Positions 1-8,809 of a stretch of DNA of 40,035 bases are shown one piece after another; within the stretch, counting starts at the first letter, position 1, and the number at the start of each line of letters is the position of its first letter. The translations under genes were made by a program, and so were the position numbers. Below the pieces are notes generated by a model, which saw nothing but the letters and a program-made list of their open reading frames with translations, was not told the origin of the DNA and ran no database searches. This DNA comes from Oscillospiraceae bacterium (GTDB lineage: Bacteria; Bacillota; Clostridia; Oscillospirales; Ruminococcaceae): NCBI GenBank assembly GCA_021201235.1, contig JAJQFI010000018.1, positions 1 to 40,035 of the forward strand, given 5' to 3'.

Positions 1-3000
1 ACTCTCCCGAAGTCGGAGATGTCGCATTCATCGACACCGACCTTGACGGCAGAGCGGATGTCACCGCCATAGTCGTCTCGATTGGCGACACCATCACCGT
101 CATTCAGGGCAACTATGCAGTTTCTGACACTGAAAGTGGCGAAACTATCGATACCGTCGCCCTTGTCGAATATGCTCTCGACGAGACCATCTTGGGCTAT
201 GCTGATGTGGATTACACCGAAGAAGTCGAAGACGAAGAAGTTGTCATCGACGATGAGGAGCCCGAAATCCTCGATGCAGAGGAGCTCGACGTGTCTGCGG
301 AAGATTTCGCAACACTCAAATTCGTTGGCACCGACTACATCATCACCGTCAGCTACGGCGAGGACGCCGCTCTGCCCGAGGGAACCGAGCTCGTCGCCTA
401 TGAGTACGCTCAGGACTCTGAGAACTTCCTTGCACGCTATGCCGAAGCCGCCGAGCTCTATGGCTGGGGCGACTCCGACGAAACCGACCCCTACCATGGC
501 TTCCGCCTCTTCAACATTGGTTTGTACTACGACGGCATTGAGATTGAGCCTGCCGCCGCAGTCACCGTGACTGTCACCTACACCGGCGAAACCGACGCCA
601 CCTCCGTCAGCGTCACCCACTTCGGCGACACCGCCACCGAAACCCTCGACGCCACCCTCGACCAAGGCACCGACTCCCAGTCCGTCACCTTCACGGCTGA
701 TGGGTTCTCGGAATATGGAATTATGTTGACATCGTTGGCGGCAAATGGCGAGCAAACTGCCCTTTTCTCTGACCTTACTGATACGCAATTAGCATCCTTG
801 CAAGTTGAAATCAGAAACACCATAGCAACAGACGGAAACTTAGAGGCGGTTTTGTACTATGTTGATGACGACAATAAAAATGTATATATTGTAAATAGTG
901 ATAACGATTATTACATTGAGAGTTATACAGATGGTGATGTAACTTATACCGTAACCTATACTTGGTACCGTTCAAAAGAGCCATATCTCACACATCTCAC
1001 AGATTCAGGCGCATATCTTGAAGACGCTCCGGAAAGTATAACAGTTAGTAGTACTTCTAATTATAATTACATTATTTCATCATCCGGTAACTTAGGAGCT
1101 ACGGTAAACGGCGACAACACTTGCACTGTCGGCAGATATGTATTCTACTACTATTATGTTGAGGTAGTCATCGACGGCACAACATATGCATGTGACCCTG
1201 CCTATGCCTCCGTAGATGGTGCGGCATGCTATGTTAAAATAGAAAAGTCCTCTGATGGAAAAACATTAACTGCCGTTTTGTACGATGAAAACGGTATTGA
1301 ATACACCAACATGAACAGCAACATCACCTATACCTACACATGGTATAAATCCCGCACCTACGAAGCAACGGAGGGAACATCCGTAACTGATGCACCGTAT
1401 GCAAATACTATAGCAGATACATATGACTATGTTCAGGTTGGAGCATCAGCAAGTCTGAATTTAAGCGACGATGATTCCTTCTATTTCTACTATGTCACAG
1501 TTAGACTTAACTATAATCCGCCAGAGGATGACTTAACGACGACATATAATGCCACCGCCAAGGGCTATGAAGACTGGGTTTATGCAGGGTATATAAACAC
1601 TTCCAGCTCTTGTACTGCCGTAATTGTTGATAATATATCTTCCAACGGCACTTTTGATGCGGTTCTGTATGATGCAGAGGGGAAAATTGTCGATACAAGC
1701 AGTGGCTACACCTTCACATGGTATAAATCCGACAGCGAATATCTGATAACAGATAGTACAACAATCTATTCTGACTTATACGGACAAAATAACAAAGACA
1801 ATATTTCATGTGCAAAAGTAGACAATGCAACTACTTCAAGCACAATAAATGTTGTAGAAGACTCCGGCGGCTTGCATTATTACTATGTTGTGATAAAAGA
1901 TAGCAGTGGAAATGAATATAAATCTGCGGTTAAATATGTTAAATATTCCGACCAGATTGAAAACGGCGGGTTTGAAAACTCAACCGGTGTTCATGATGGA
2001 TATGAAAACCCATATTGGTCTACAACCAACGGCTATTATTCCGAAAACCATGGAAGTTATAACGGTTATCGGAAAATTGAACTCGGTATCTATGGAAATT
2101 CAACTGCTCTGGGAACATATGCGATTGCCTATAGTTACGGTGGCGGGGATTCAACAAGCAATAAAAATTTTGTCGAGCTTAACGCCACAGAAGCCTCCAC
2201 TCTTTATCAGAGCGTTCTGACCACCCCGGGGACAACCCTTTCCTGGAGTGTATATCATCAGAACAGGTCGGCTAGTAATTTTACAGTTACTGATATTGAC
2301 ACGACAACTACAAGTTTGGGAACTCTCACCACACGCACTGGCACCGGCACTGACTCGATGTATGTAATCATCATGTCCGACGCAGATGCCGAAAAGCTCT
2401 TGGCTGATGTGGACGAGAATAATGAAAACTACGACGAACAGCAGGAAGTCATAGATGCTGTGGCTGCGGTAATTTTGGCGGGCACGCCTGATCCGGATAA
2501 CGGCAGTGCTTCGAATGGCGAAAATAGCGGCTGTTACGAAGGCGATTATACTCTGAAGAATAGTGATGAAACCGTACATGTCACCTTGTGGGAAGTAACA
2601 ACGACGAAGACCGTCACGAGAGTTATATTGACCGACGACAGCGGAGCCCAGATTGATGCCTCCTCATTGGCTGATGATTATCCCACCAGTGAAGGATGGG
2701 CTCCTTATACTGCAACAGTAAATGGCACAACTACGACTGTCGGTTACTATAAGGTTTCGGAATGGGTTAAATATTCCGGTAGCTACAAAGTCCCAGATGG
2801 TCAGTATCTGACAAGATTCTTCTTTGCCGCCGCCGATGCTCAGGGCGGTAATTCCAATGGTAACTTTATCGACACCGTTGAATTTTCGACGGACATATCG
2901 TACACTATTGACTACTATATCTGGGATCCAGTCAGACGAACGTATGATCATCAGGATGATAGTACATACACTGAGAAGGGAATTGTAGCATACAATGCGA

Positions 3001-3662
3001 CCAGCAAAACTGTAAGCGCAAGCAATTTGAGCGCATTCACAAATCTTGGTTACACCCAGGTCGGAAGTGTCACGAGCACCGTAACGGGAGGAACAAACCC
3101 AACGCTTGAGAGTGGTAGTGAAAAGGTCATAAGTTTGGACGTCACTCTGAATACTAGTTACCTGAGCATCTATCTCGCTTCGTCCGATGTTGCGCTCAAG
3201 AAGGTTGATTCGACGACGGGAAGCGTGCTTGAAGACGTACAGTTTGTGATGTATAAGGTTGATGGGTCTGATAAATATTACTATGACGGGTCAACTTGGT
3301 CAAATGCCAATGAGATTGCTTACTTATACACAAGTACAACCGGCATGATTGACTTCGGAAGCCTCGCCGATGGCACATATTATATAGTCGAAACCAAGCC
3401 GCTTGACGGTTACAACACTACAACGGGCATAATTACGGTTACTGTTAGCGGAGGCGCTGTGACGAAAATCGAATTTACGGTGGATTCAAGCCTCATTAGC
3501 TATGCTTTGGTGGGCTCCGAGACGGTTATCACGCTTAAGAATACCCCTGGCGTCGAGCTCCCCGAGACGGGCGGCGTCAGTTTGCCGGTGGCTTATGCGG
3601 TGGGAAGTCTGATGATTCTCGCTTCGGCAATAGGGTTGGTTGTGAGAAGAAAGAAAATTTAG
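1..3662 (+). CDS. LPXTG-anchored surface protein with CHAP-like remnant, Ig-like repeats and SpaA/Cna-B domain (5' partial)
   Basis: The reading frame is open from the first bases, so the gene starts upstream of the window; the TTG at 192 is only the first in-window start-like codon. Visible order: the C-terminal part of a CHAP-like amidase domain (about 3-200, motifs GDVAFIDTD and QGN), an acidic linker, a beta-rich domain (about 290-730), three Ig-like repeats each carrying a TWYKS or TWYRS core (about 815-1945), a lectin-like region starting at ENGGFENS (about 1955-2900), a MucBP-like stretch (about 2900-3180), a SpaA/Cna-B domain (about 3180-3500), then LPETG (3558-3572), a hydrophobic helix and RRKK. 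Sortase should cleave LPETG and link it to the wall. Its role is probably adhesion or matrix binding (inference). The expected CHAP histidine appears replaced, so hydrolase activity is doubtful. Confidence 0.9.
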   Translation, partial: SPEVGDVAFIDTDLDGRADVTAIVVSIGDTITVIQGNYAVSDTESGETIDTVALVEYALDETILGYADVDYTEEVEDEEVVIDDEEPEILDAEELDVSAEDFATLKFVGTDYIITVSYGEDAALPEGTELVAYEYAQDSENFLARYAEAAELYGWGDSDETDPYHGFRLFNIGLYYDGIEIEPAAAVTVTVTYTGETDATSVSVTHFGDTATETLDATLDQGTDSQSVTFTADGFSEYGIMLTSLAANGEQTALFSDLTDTQLASLQVEIRNTIATDGNLEAVLYYVDDDNKNVYIVNSDNDYYIESYTDGDVTYTVTYTWYRSKEPYLTHLTDSGAYLEDAPESITVSSTSNYNYIISSSGNLGATVNGDNTCTVGRYVFYYYYVEVVIDGTTYACDPAYASVDGAACYVKIEKSSDGKTLTAVLYDENGIEYTNMNSNITYTYTWYKSRTYEATEGTSVTDAPYANTIADTYDYVQVGASASLNLSDDDSFYFYYVTVRLNYNPPEDDLTTTYNATAKGYEDWVYAGYINTSSSCTAVIVDNISSNGTFDAVLYDAEGKIVDTSSGYTFTWYKSDSEYLITDSTTIYSDLYGQNNKDNISCAKVDNATTSSTINVVEDSGGLHYYYVVIKDSSGNEYKSAVKYVKYSDQIENGGFENSTGVHDGYENPYWSTTNGYYSENHGSYNGYRKIELGIYGNSTALGTYAIAYSYGGGDSTSNKNFVELNATEASTLYQSVLTTPGTTLSWSVYHQNRSASNFTVTDIDTTTTSLGTLTTRTGTGTDSMYVIIMSDADAEKLLADVDENNENYDEQQEVIDAVAAVILAGTPDPDNGSASNGENSGCYEGDYTLKNSDETVHVTLWEVTTTKTVTRVILTDDSGAQIDASSLADDYPTSEGWAPYTATVNGTTTTVGYYKVSEWVKYSGSYKVPDGQYLTRFFFAAADAQGGNSNGNFIDTVEFSTDISYTIDYYIWDPVRRTYDHQDDSTYTEKGIVAYNATSKTVSASNLSAFTNLGYTQVGSVTSTVTGGTNPTLESGSEKVISLDVTLNTSYLSIYLASSDVALKKVDSTTGSVLEDVQFVMYKVDGSDKYYYDGSTWSNANEIAYLYTSTTGMIDFGSLADGTYYIVETKPLDGYNTTTGIITVTVSGGAVTKIEFTVDSSLISYALVGSETVITLKNTPGVELPETGGVSLPVAYAVGSLMILASAIGLVVRRKKI

Positions 3663-3670
3663 AGTAACGA

Positions 3671-3710
3671 AAAAAGAACGATATCAAGCGTTGATATCGT
3701 TCTTTTTTTT
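3671..3710 (+). terminator. Rho-independent terminator of the surface protein gene
   Basis: A 15-bp perfect stem (3673-3687 with 3691-3705), a 3-base loop and a run of T follow 10 bases after the stop codon of the LPETG protein. Confidence 0.93.
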
Positions 3711-3810
3711 ACACGGTAAAGCTTCTAATAACCAGGTTTTTAAGTTATGTTGGAGGCAAATCTGCTACCATTTGCTGTTTGTTCTTATCGTTCTTTGTGT
3801 AAGGTACTCT

Positions 3811-4729
3811 AACGAATGGTACCCATGGGACACCAGTAAAAAGATTCAGGCAGTTTTCAGGCAGAAAGGAACGAGCGGCAAGCACATTGGAAACCCTGTT
3901 TTCGGCTATCTTTACGAACACACAAGAGGCTATAATCTCTCAAGCTCAATGGGACAGAGTGCAGGAGCTTCGCAAGAATAAGCGGAGAAACACAAAAGCA
4001 GAGAGACAGGGATTATTCTCGGGACTACTTTTCTGTGCCGACTGCGGAAGCAAGTTGCACTTCTCCACAAGCAAGAACTTTGAAGGGAGACAAGATCACT
4101 ACGTTTGCTCCAATTACAAAAGCAATCGTGGTGACTGTTCGGCTCACTACATTCGTGAAGACGTGCTTCGGGAGTTAGTGCTTGAGCGCATCAGGTCGGT
4201 CAACGAGTATATCCGAAAAGATGTTGAAGGCTTTCAGGAGGAGTGGTTGCAGTGCAATCGGGAAGCTCAGGAGAAAAGCATCAAAGCGGACAAGAAGCGT
4301 CTTGAGCAGTCCAAGAAACGCCTTTCAGATTTGGACGTAATCATGTCAAAGCTCTACGAAGACCACGCTCTCGGAAACCTCAGCACAGACCGATACAAGA
4401 AGATGTTTGCGGACTATGAGGCTGAACAGAAGCAACTTGAACTTGAAATATCCGTCACAGAGGACTGGGTGGAGTCAAGAGAAAAGGCGGACGACAACAT
4501 GGACTCGTTCATTGCCCTTACCAAGAAGTATGTTGATGTAACCGAGCTGACGCCAACGATTGTAAACGAGTACATAAAGAAGATTATAGTCTACGTTCCC
4601 GACAAATCCACCGGCAAGCGACAGCAGAAGCTCAAGATAATCTTCAACTTCGTCGATGAGGTGGAAATCCCATCTATTGCGGAGCCAATCGTCTACAAAC
4701 GTCAAACAACAAACAGAAAAACGGCGTGA
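3811..4729 (+). pseudogene. Large serine recombinase remnant (Tn1549/TndX-like), catalytic domain lost
   Basis: Two pieces in different frames match one large serine recombinase. The 5' piece (about 3813-3912) encodes NEWYPWDTSKKIQAVF and GKHIGNPVFGYLY, typical of the segment linking the resolvase and recombinase domains. The 3' piece (3887-4729) encodes TQEAIISQAQWDRVQELRKN, the zinc ribbon (CADCGSKL then CSNYKSNRGDC), a long coiled coil and the C-terminal domain of the family. The N-terminal catalytic domain with its serine is absent, and about 30 or more residues are missing at the frame change near 3890-3915. The family excises and integrates conjugative transposons; this copy cannot do so. 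The 3' piece could still be translated from the ATG at 3887, but no clear ribosome binding site is seen. Confidence 0.88.
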
Positions 4730-4750
4730 CCGTGTGTCACACCGTTTTCT
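4716..4750 (+). terminator. Probable terminator overlapping the recombinase stop codon
   Basis: A 13-bp imperfect inverted repeat (about 4718-4730 with 4736-4748, one mismatch) ends in TTTTCT. It overlaps the TGA of the recombinase remnant. Confidence 0.55.
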
Positions 4751-4820
4751 GAGCCGCTAAAAGGCTAAATAGTTACTTGTCGGTATTTAGCTAAAGCAGA
4801 GCCTTTGATGTCTGTTTTAT

Positions 4821-5984
4821 TTAACCTCTTATAAGAGAAACGGCGTGTGCGGAAATCCCCTCACCTGTTCCGGTGAAGCCCAAGCCTTCCTCGGTCGTGG
4901 CTTTTACGGAGACACAGCTTATATCCATACCCATTGCGTCCGCCAAAACTTCCCGCATCGTGAGAATATAGGGTGCAAGCTTCGGCTTCTGGGCGATTAC
5001 GGTGATGTCGGTGTTGACTATTTGATAACCGTTGTCTTTCAGAACACGGCAGACTTCTTTCAGAAGCTCTATGCTGTTTGCACCTTTGTATTTATCGTCT
5101 GTATCAGGGAAAAGCTTTCCTATGTCGCCGAGCGCCGCCGCCCCTAAAAGCGAATCCATGAGAGCATGCGTAAGCACATCGGCATCGGAATGCCCCAATA
5201 ATCCCAGGTCATACGGTATTTCTACTCCGCCCAAAATCAGCTTTCTGCCGGGAACGAGTTTATGAACATCGTAACCGTGACCGATTCTTATGTTGCCGGA
5301 ACCAAGCAGTCCTTCTGCCATCTTTAAATCCTCCGAAACAGTGATTTTTATATTATTCCTCGAGCCTATTGTCAGATGTGGCGTTATGCCGACAGAATCA
5401 AGGATCTGTGCATCGTCGGTATAGTCGCCCGTCGAGTTCTCCAAAGCGTAGAGATAAAGCTTCCGTGAAAAGCTCTGCGGGGTTTTGATGAGATAATATT
5501 TCGAGCGGTCGGGAGAAAATGATTTCTCACCATCCGAGAATCTTATCATCTCGGTCATCGGTGTTGAGATTATCGAGCTTCCATACTCAAAAGCATCGTC
5601 AAGAGATGCTTTTATCTCGTCGTGAGAAACAAGCGGTCTTGCGCCGTCGTGAATCATGATGATGTCTTCCGTTGCGGCTTTTACAGCGTTTGTGACAGAC
5701 TGCTGACGGGTTTCGCCGGAGCTGACGAACAAAATCGGCTTTTCTATGCCGCTGAGAGCTGTTTTGTATGTATCAAATAGCTCTGTGGGAGCCGAGATTA
5801 TAATTCGCTTTATCTCAGGAAAATCGCAGAACGGCTCGCATGCACGATAAATGCAAGGTTTCCCCGAAATCAGGGAAAGAAGCTTGTTTTCGCCGCCCAT
5901 ACGAGTGCTTCTGCCACCGCAGGCTAAAATCAGCTCGGCAGACTTTGACGCAGGCATCAGTTCTGAAATATCTTTATTCATCAT
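4821..5984 (-). CDS. ispDF: Bifunctional IspD/IspF isoprenoid (MEP pathway) enzyme
   Basis: The N-terminal half is IspD, which makes CDP-methylerythritol from MEP and CTP; the nucleotide-binding motif [14 protein letters not shown] and the HDGARPLVS motif are visible. The C-terminal half is IspF, the 2,4-cyclodiphosphate synthase; it begins at [10 protein letters not shown], with the metal-binding DVH, then [11 protein letters not shown] and the terminal GTGEGI region. About 387 residues is normal for the fusion. IspE, the step between the two, is not in the window. The start is set at the ATG ending at 5984, five bases after GGGAG; a TTG 12 bases upstream keeps the frame but lies inside the ribosome binding site. 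The gene is monocistronic, with a terminal repeat of the recombinase remnant beyond its stop. Separate IspD and IspF are more usual in Firmicutes. Confidence 0.95.
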   Translation of the reverse strand: MMNKDISELMPASKSAELILACGGRSTRMGGENKLLSLISGKPCIYRACEPFCDFPEIKRIIISAPTELFDTYKTALSGIEKPILFVSSGETRQQSVTNAVKAATEDIIMIHDGARPLVSHDEIKASLDDAFEYGSSIISTPMTEMIRFSDGEKSFSPDRSKYYLIKTPQSFSRKLYLYALENSTGDYTDDAQILDSVGITPHLTIGSRNNIKITVSEDLKMAEGLLGSGNIRIGHGYDVHKLVPGRKLILGGVEIPYDLGLLGHSDADVLTHALMDSLLGAAALGDIGKLFPDTDDKYKGANSIELLKEVCRVLKDNGYQIVNTDITVIAQKPKLAPYILTMREVLADAMGMDISCVSVKATTEEGLGFTGTGEGISAHAVSLIRG

Positions 5985-6067
5985 CCGTTCTCCCAATACT
6001 TTTGTATTCGCTCGGTTGGCAACGACTCAAAACAGAAAGCCGAAACCAACCAAATTCTATCACTTAC

Positions 6068-6096
6068 ATTATACCATACTTCAGTACGAAATTCCA
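6068..6096 (-). promoter_or_regulatory. Promoter of ispDF
   Basis: On the minus strand TGGAAT, 17 bases, then TATAAT preceded by TGG (extended -10). It lies about 85 bases before the ispDF start. Confidence 0.6.
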
Positions 6097-6216
6097 CATA
6101 AAAAAACAAAAAAATACAAGCAAATAAGGCGTGATAAACAGACGGCATATTCATCAAACATGCCTATTTTCATCAAAATTTCAGAAAATTATACTACACT
6201 TTGAACATCTTTGATG

Positions 6217-6245
6217 TTGTATTCGTCCTCATGCAGTGCTAAAAT
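6217..6245 (+). promoter_or_regulatory. Promoter of the cytidylate-kinase-like gene
   Basis: TTGTAT (6217-6222), a 17-base spacer and TAAAAT (6240-6245), about 73 bases before the start codon. Confidence 0.55.
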
Positions 6246-6254
6246 AATAATTAG

Positions 6255-6274
6255 CAGGTTACAGCATTAACCTG
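6255..6274. promoter_or_regulatory. 7-bp dyad just downstream of a promoter, candidate operator
   Basis: CAGGTTA and TAACCTG are separated by 6 bases and start 9 bases after the -10 box, where a repressor would block transcription. The binding protein is unknown. Confidence 0.35.
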
Positions 6275-6318
6275 ATCATTGGATCCGGTGAATCATATTG
6301 CAGAACGGAGGATTTATT

Positions 6319-6939
6319 ATGAAGCGAATTGTTGCAATCAGCAGAGAACTGGGTAGCGGAGGACGAACGATTGGGAAACTGGTGGCAGAAAAGAAAAGCA
6401 TCCCTTACTATGACAGAGAGTTAATTGACGAAGCCGCCAAGGTATCCGGGATTCCATCAGAATATATTGAAAAGTCAGATCAGAGAGTCACGAGCAGTTT
6501 ATTATACAATATCGCCATGGGCAGTAGCTACGGCTACGGCATGCTGGAGGAGGCAAGCAGCCAGTCTATTCCCATAACAACAAAGGTCTTCTGCGCACAG
6601 CAGGAGATTATCAGAGGCTATGCGGATGCCGGTAGCTGTGTCATCGTCGGCAGATGTGCTGACTATATACTCAGAGACCGGGATGATGTACTCCGTGTGT
6701 TCATCTACGCGGATATGGACAAGCGCATCGAGCACGGGGTGAAGGAATACGGAATGCAGAAAGAAACCGCACATAAAGAAATCGCTCGGTCTGACCACGA
6801 ACGTGCCCATCATTATAACATGTTTACCGACAGGACATGGGGCGACAGAAGAAATTATGACATCATGTTGAACAGCGGCGAATTTGGCTACGAAAACTGT
6901 GCAAAAATCATTTGTGAGATAATGGACTCGCGAACATAA
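6319..6939 (+). CDS. Cytidylate kinase-like family protein
   Basis: About 206 residues. The N-terminus MKRIVAISRELGSGGRTIG holds the variant P-loop GSGGRT of the cytidylate-kinase-like family (Pfam Cytidylate_kin2), followed by YYDRELIDEAAK, which is highly conserved there. IVGRCADYIL and the basic segment HERAHHYNMFTDRTWGD, probably lid and acceptor residues, are also family features. These proteins are distinct from the housekeeping CMP kinase, and their natural substrate is poorly known. The start is the ATG at 6319 preceded by GGAGG; a TTG at 6298 has no ribosome binding site. The gene stands alone between a promoter and a terminator. Confidence 0.88.
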   Translation: MKRIVAISRELGSGGRTIGKLVAEKKSIPYYDRELIDEAAKVSGIPSEYIEKSDQRVTSSLLYNIAMGSSYGYGMLEEASSQSIPITTKVFCAQQEIIRGYADAGSCVIVGRCADYILRDRDDVLRVFIYADMDKRIEHGVKEYGMQKETAHKEIARSDHERAHHYNMFTDRTWGDRRNYDIMLNSGEFGYENCAKIICEIMDSRT

Positions 6940-6960
6940 AAAAGACAGAAAATGATATCA

Positions 6961-7022
6961 AAAAGACCTCCTTGGTTGATTTCCGGAACCTTTCGGAATC
7001 GACTGCGGAGGTCGTTCTTTTG
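6961..7022. terminator. Bidirectional terminator between convergent genes
   Basis: GACCTCC (6965-6971) pairs with GGAGGTC (7007-7013), with further imperfect pairing inside (TTGATTTCCG with CGGAATCGA). T-rich tracts leave the hairpin on both strands, so it serves the kinase-like gene and the oppositely read comM. Confidence 0.75.
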
Positions 7023-7066
7023 TATATTGTTTAGTTATATCCGTTTCCGATGGGCATCTGTTCCGT

Positions 7067-8599
7067 TCAACCGTTCTCCCAATACTTTCTGTCGAGACAA
7101 CGATATCTTACTGCCTGAGCGACGTGCTTGCGGTCGATTCTCTCCTCGCCGTCCATGTCTGCCATAGTTCTTGATACCTTGAGAATTCGGTCATATGCCC
7201 TTGCAGAAAGCCCGAGGCGGTCAAAGACTTCGCCTAAAAGCGTGTTGGCATCTTCTGTCAGTGGGCAGACCTCGTGCAGAAGCTCGGATGTGAGCTTGGC
7301 GTTGCAAGTGATTCCTGTGCCCTTGTATCTCTCGTTCTGAATTTCTCTTGCCTTCTGGACTCTTTCACGAATGGCGGCGCTTGATTCTTCCTTCTTGGTC
7401 GACGAGATATTCTCATACTCAACCGGCGCCACCTCGATATGCAAGTCAAATCTGTCAAGGAGAGGTCCAGAAATCTTCGAAAGATACTGCGAAACCTGTC
7501 TCTTTGTGCAGACACACTTTTTCTTCGGGTGACCGTAATAGCCGCAGGGACAGGGGTTCATCGCCGCTACGAGCATTATATTTGACGGATATGTAACGGT
7601 ACCAGAGGCTCTTGAAATAGTGACTTTTCCGTCTTCGATAGGCTGACGCAGGATTTCGAGAGTTGACCGTGAGAATTCAGCGAGCTCATCCAGGAAGAGA
7701 AGTCCGTTGTGAGCAAGCGAGATTTCGCCCGGTCTGGGAATTCCTCCGCCGCCGGCGAGACCAGCTGTTGAAACCGTATGGTGCGGAGCCCTGAACGGTC
7801 TCTCGGTCACAAGAGGTGCATTCTTGTCGATAAGACCGGCTATTGAGTAAATGTTGGTTGTTTCTATGGACTCTTCAAAAGTCATCTTTGGGAGAATTGA
7901 CGGAAGCCTCTTTGCAAGCATACTCTTACCGGAGCCGGGCGAGCCTATCATCAGAAGGTTGTGTCCACCACAGGCGGCGACTTCAAGAGCTTTCTTTGCG
8001 AACTGCTGACCCTTGACATCAGCAAAGTCAAGAAGCGTGCTCGTATTCTTTTCTGTGGGAACATAAGGCGGAGCCTTCTCGATGACTATATCACCGTTAA
8101 GGCAGTGCGCCAGCTCGCTCAGCGACCGGACGCCGTAAACCTCAATTTCCTCTACAACGGAAGCTTCATATGCGTTGTCCTTGGGGACGTACATTTTTTT
8201 GATGCCCATACGCTGGGCAAATATTGTCATAGGAAGGACGCCGTTAATCGGGCGGAGGTCACCGCTCAGGGAAAGCTCGCCGATAAAACAGCAGTTTTCA
8301 GTCCGTTCTGCAGGAAAGGCGCCGGATGCTTCAAGAATAGCGACGGCGATCGCCAGATCATGCGCCGAACCGCTCTTCTTGACATCCGCCGGTGCCAGAT
8401 TGACTATAACGCTGACCGCAGGAAATCGGAGCTTTGACGAGCGAAACGCCGAACGAATCCTTTCACGGGATTCCTTGACCGAGATATTGGCAAGCCCGAC
8501 TATGTCGAAACGATCAATTCCCTTGCTCACTTCAACTTCAACGCTAACCTCGAAGGCGTTCATTCCAAACAGCCCGACACTCTTTATTTCTGAAAACAT
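7067..8599 (-). CDS. comM: YifB/ComM family Mg-chelatase-like AAA+ ATPase
   Basis: 510 residues, the usual length. The N-terminal ChlI-like domain carries FDIVGLAN and NLAPADVKKSGSAHDLAIA. The AAA+ core has Walker A GSPGSGKS (residues 219-226), Walker B GLLFLDELAEF and the arginine-rich APHHT segment. A cysteine cluster CPCGYYGHPKKKCVC and the C-terminal Mg_chelatase_C domain follow. In naturally transformable bacteria ComM is a helicase that promotes branch migration of incoming single-stranded DNA; in Clostridia the role is less clear. The start is the ATG at 8599 after AAGGGAT. It is transcribed alone, divergently from xpaC. Confidence 0.93.
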   Translation of the reverse strand: MFSEIKSVGLFGMNAFEVSVEVEVSKGIDRFDIVGLANISVKESRERIRSAFRSSKLRFPAVSVIVNLAPADVKKSGSAHDLAIAVAILEASGAFPAERTENCCFIGELSLSGDLRPINGVLPMTIFAQRMGIKKMYVPKDNAYEASVVEEIEVYGVRSLSELAHCLNGDIVIEKAPPYVPTEKNTSTLLDFADVKGQQFAKKALEVAACGGHNLLMIGSPGSGKSMLAKRLPSILPKMTFEESIETTNIYSIAGLIDKNAPLVTERPFRAPHHTVSTAGLAGGGGIPRPGEISLAHNGLLFLDELAEFSRSTLEILRQPIEDGKVTISRASGTVTYPSNIMLVAAMNPCPCGYYGHPKKKCVCTKRQVSQYLSKISGPLLDRFDLHIEVAPVEYENISSTKKEESSAAIRERVQKAREIQNERYKGTGITCNAKLTSELLHEVCPLTEDANTLLGEVFDRLGLSARAYDRILKVSRTMADMDGEERIDRKHVAQAVRYRCLDRKYWENG

Positions 8600-8638
8600 A
8601 ACGTCATCCCTTCCCTGCCGATTTTTGCTTCTTTTATT

Positions 8639-8667
8639 ATTTTACATTATTTGAGACGGTAATTCAA
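8639..8667 (-). promoter_or_regulatory. Promoter of comM
   Basis: Minus strand TTGAAT, 17 bases, TAAAAT, about 40 bases before the start codon. Confidence 0.65.
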
Positions 8668-8741
8668 GGGCTACAGAACGCATTCTTCAAAAAATTCACG
8701 AAAAATTCGCACGAAAATTGCTTTAAACCTTTCATTGGCAC

Positions 8742-8770
8742 TTGTAAAGTGATAAAAAAAGCTGTATAAT
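8742..8770 (+). promoter_or_regulatory. Promoter of the xpaC-telA-pgm unit
   Basis: TTGTAA (8742-8747), a 17-base spacer and consensus TATAAT (8765-8770), 39 bases before the first gene. Confidence 0.75.
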
Positions 8771-8809
8771 TAGATGGATGAGAATGTTCAAAAGAAATGA
8801 GATGATTTT

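Larger units (their letters stand above)
5985..6318. other. Divergent intergenic region between ispDF and the cytidylate-kinase-like gene
   Basis: No gene is seen in these 334 bases. They are AT-rich and hold the two outward-facing promoters and one dyad listed separately, plus the ribosome binding site GGAGG before 6319. Confidence 0.7.
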
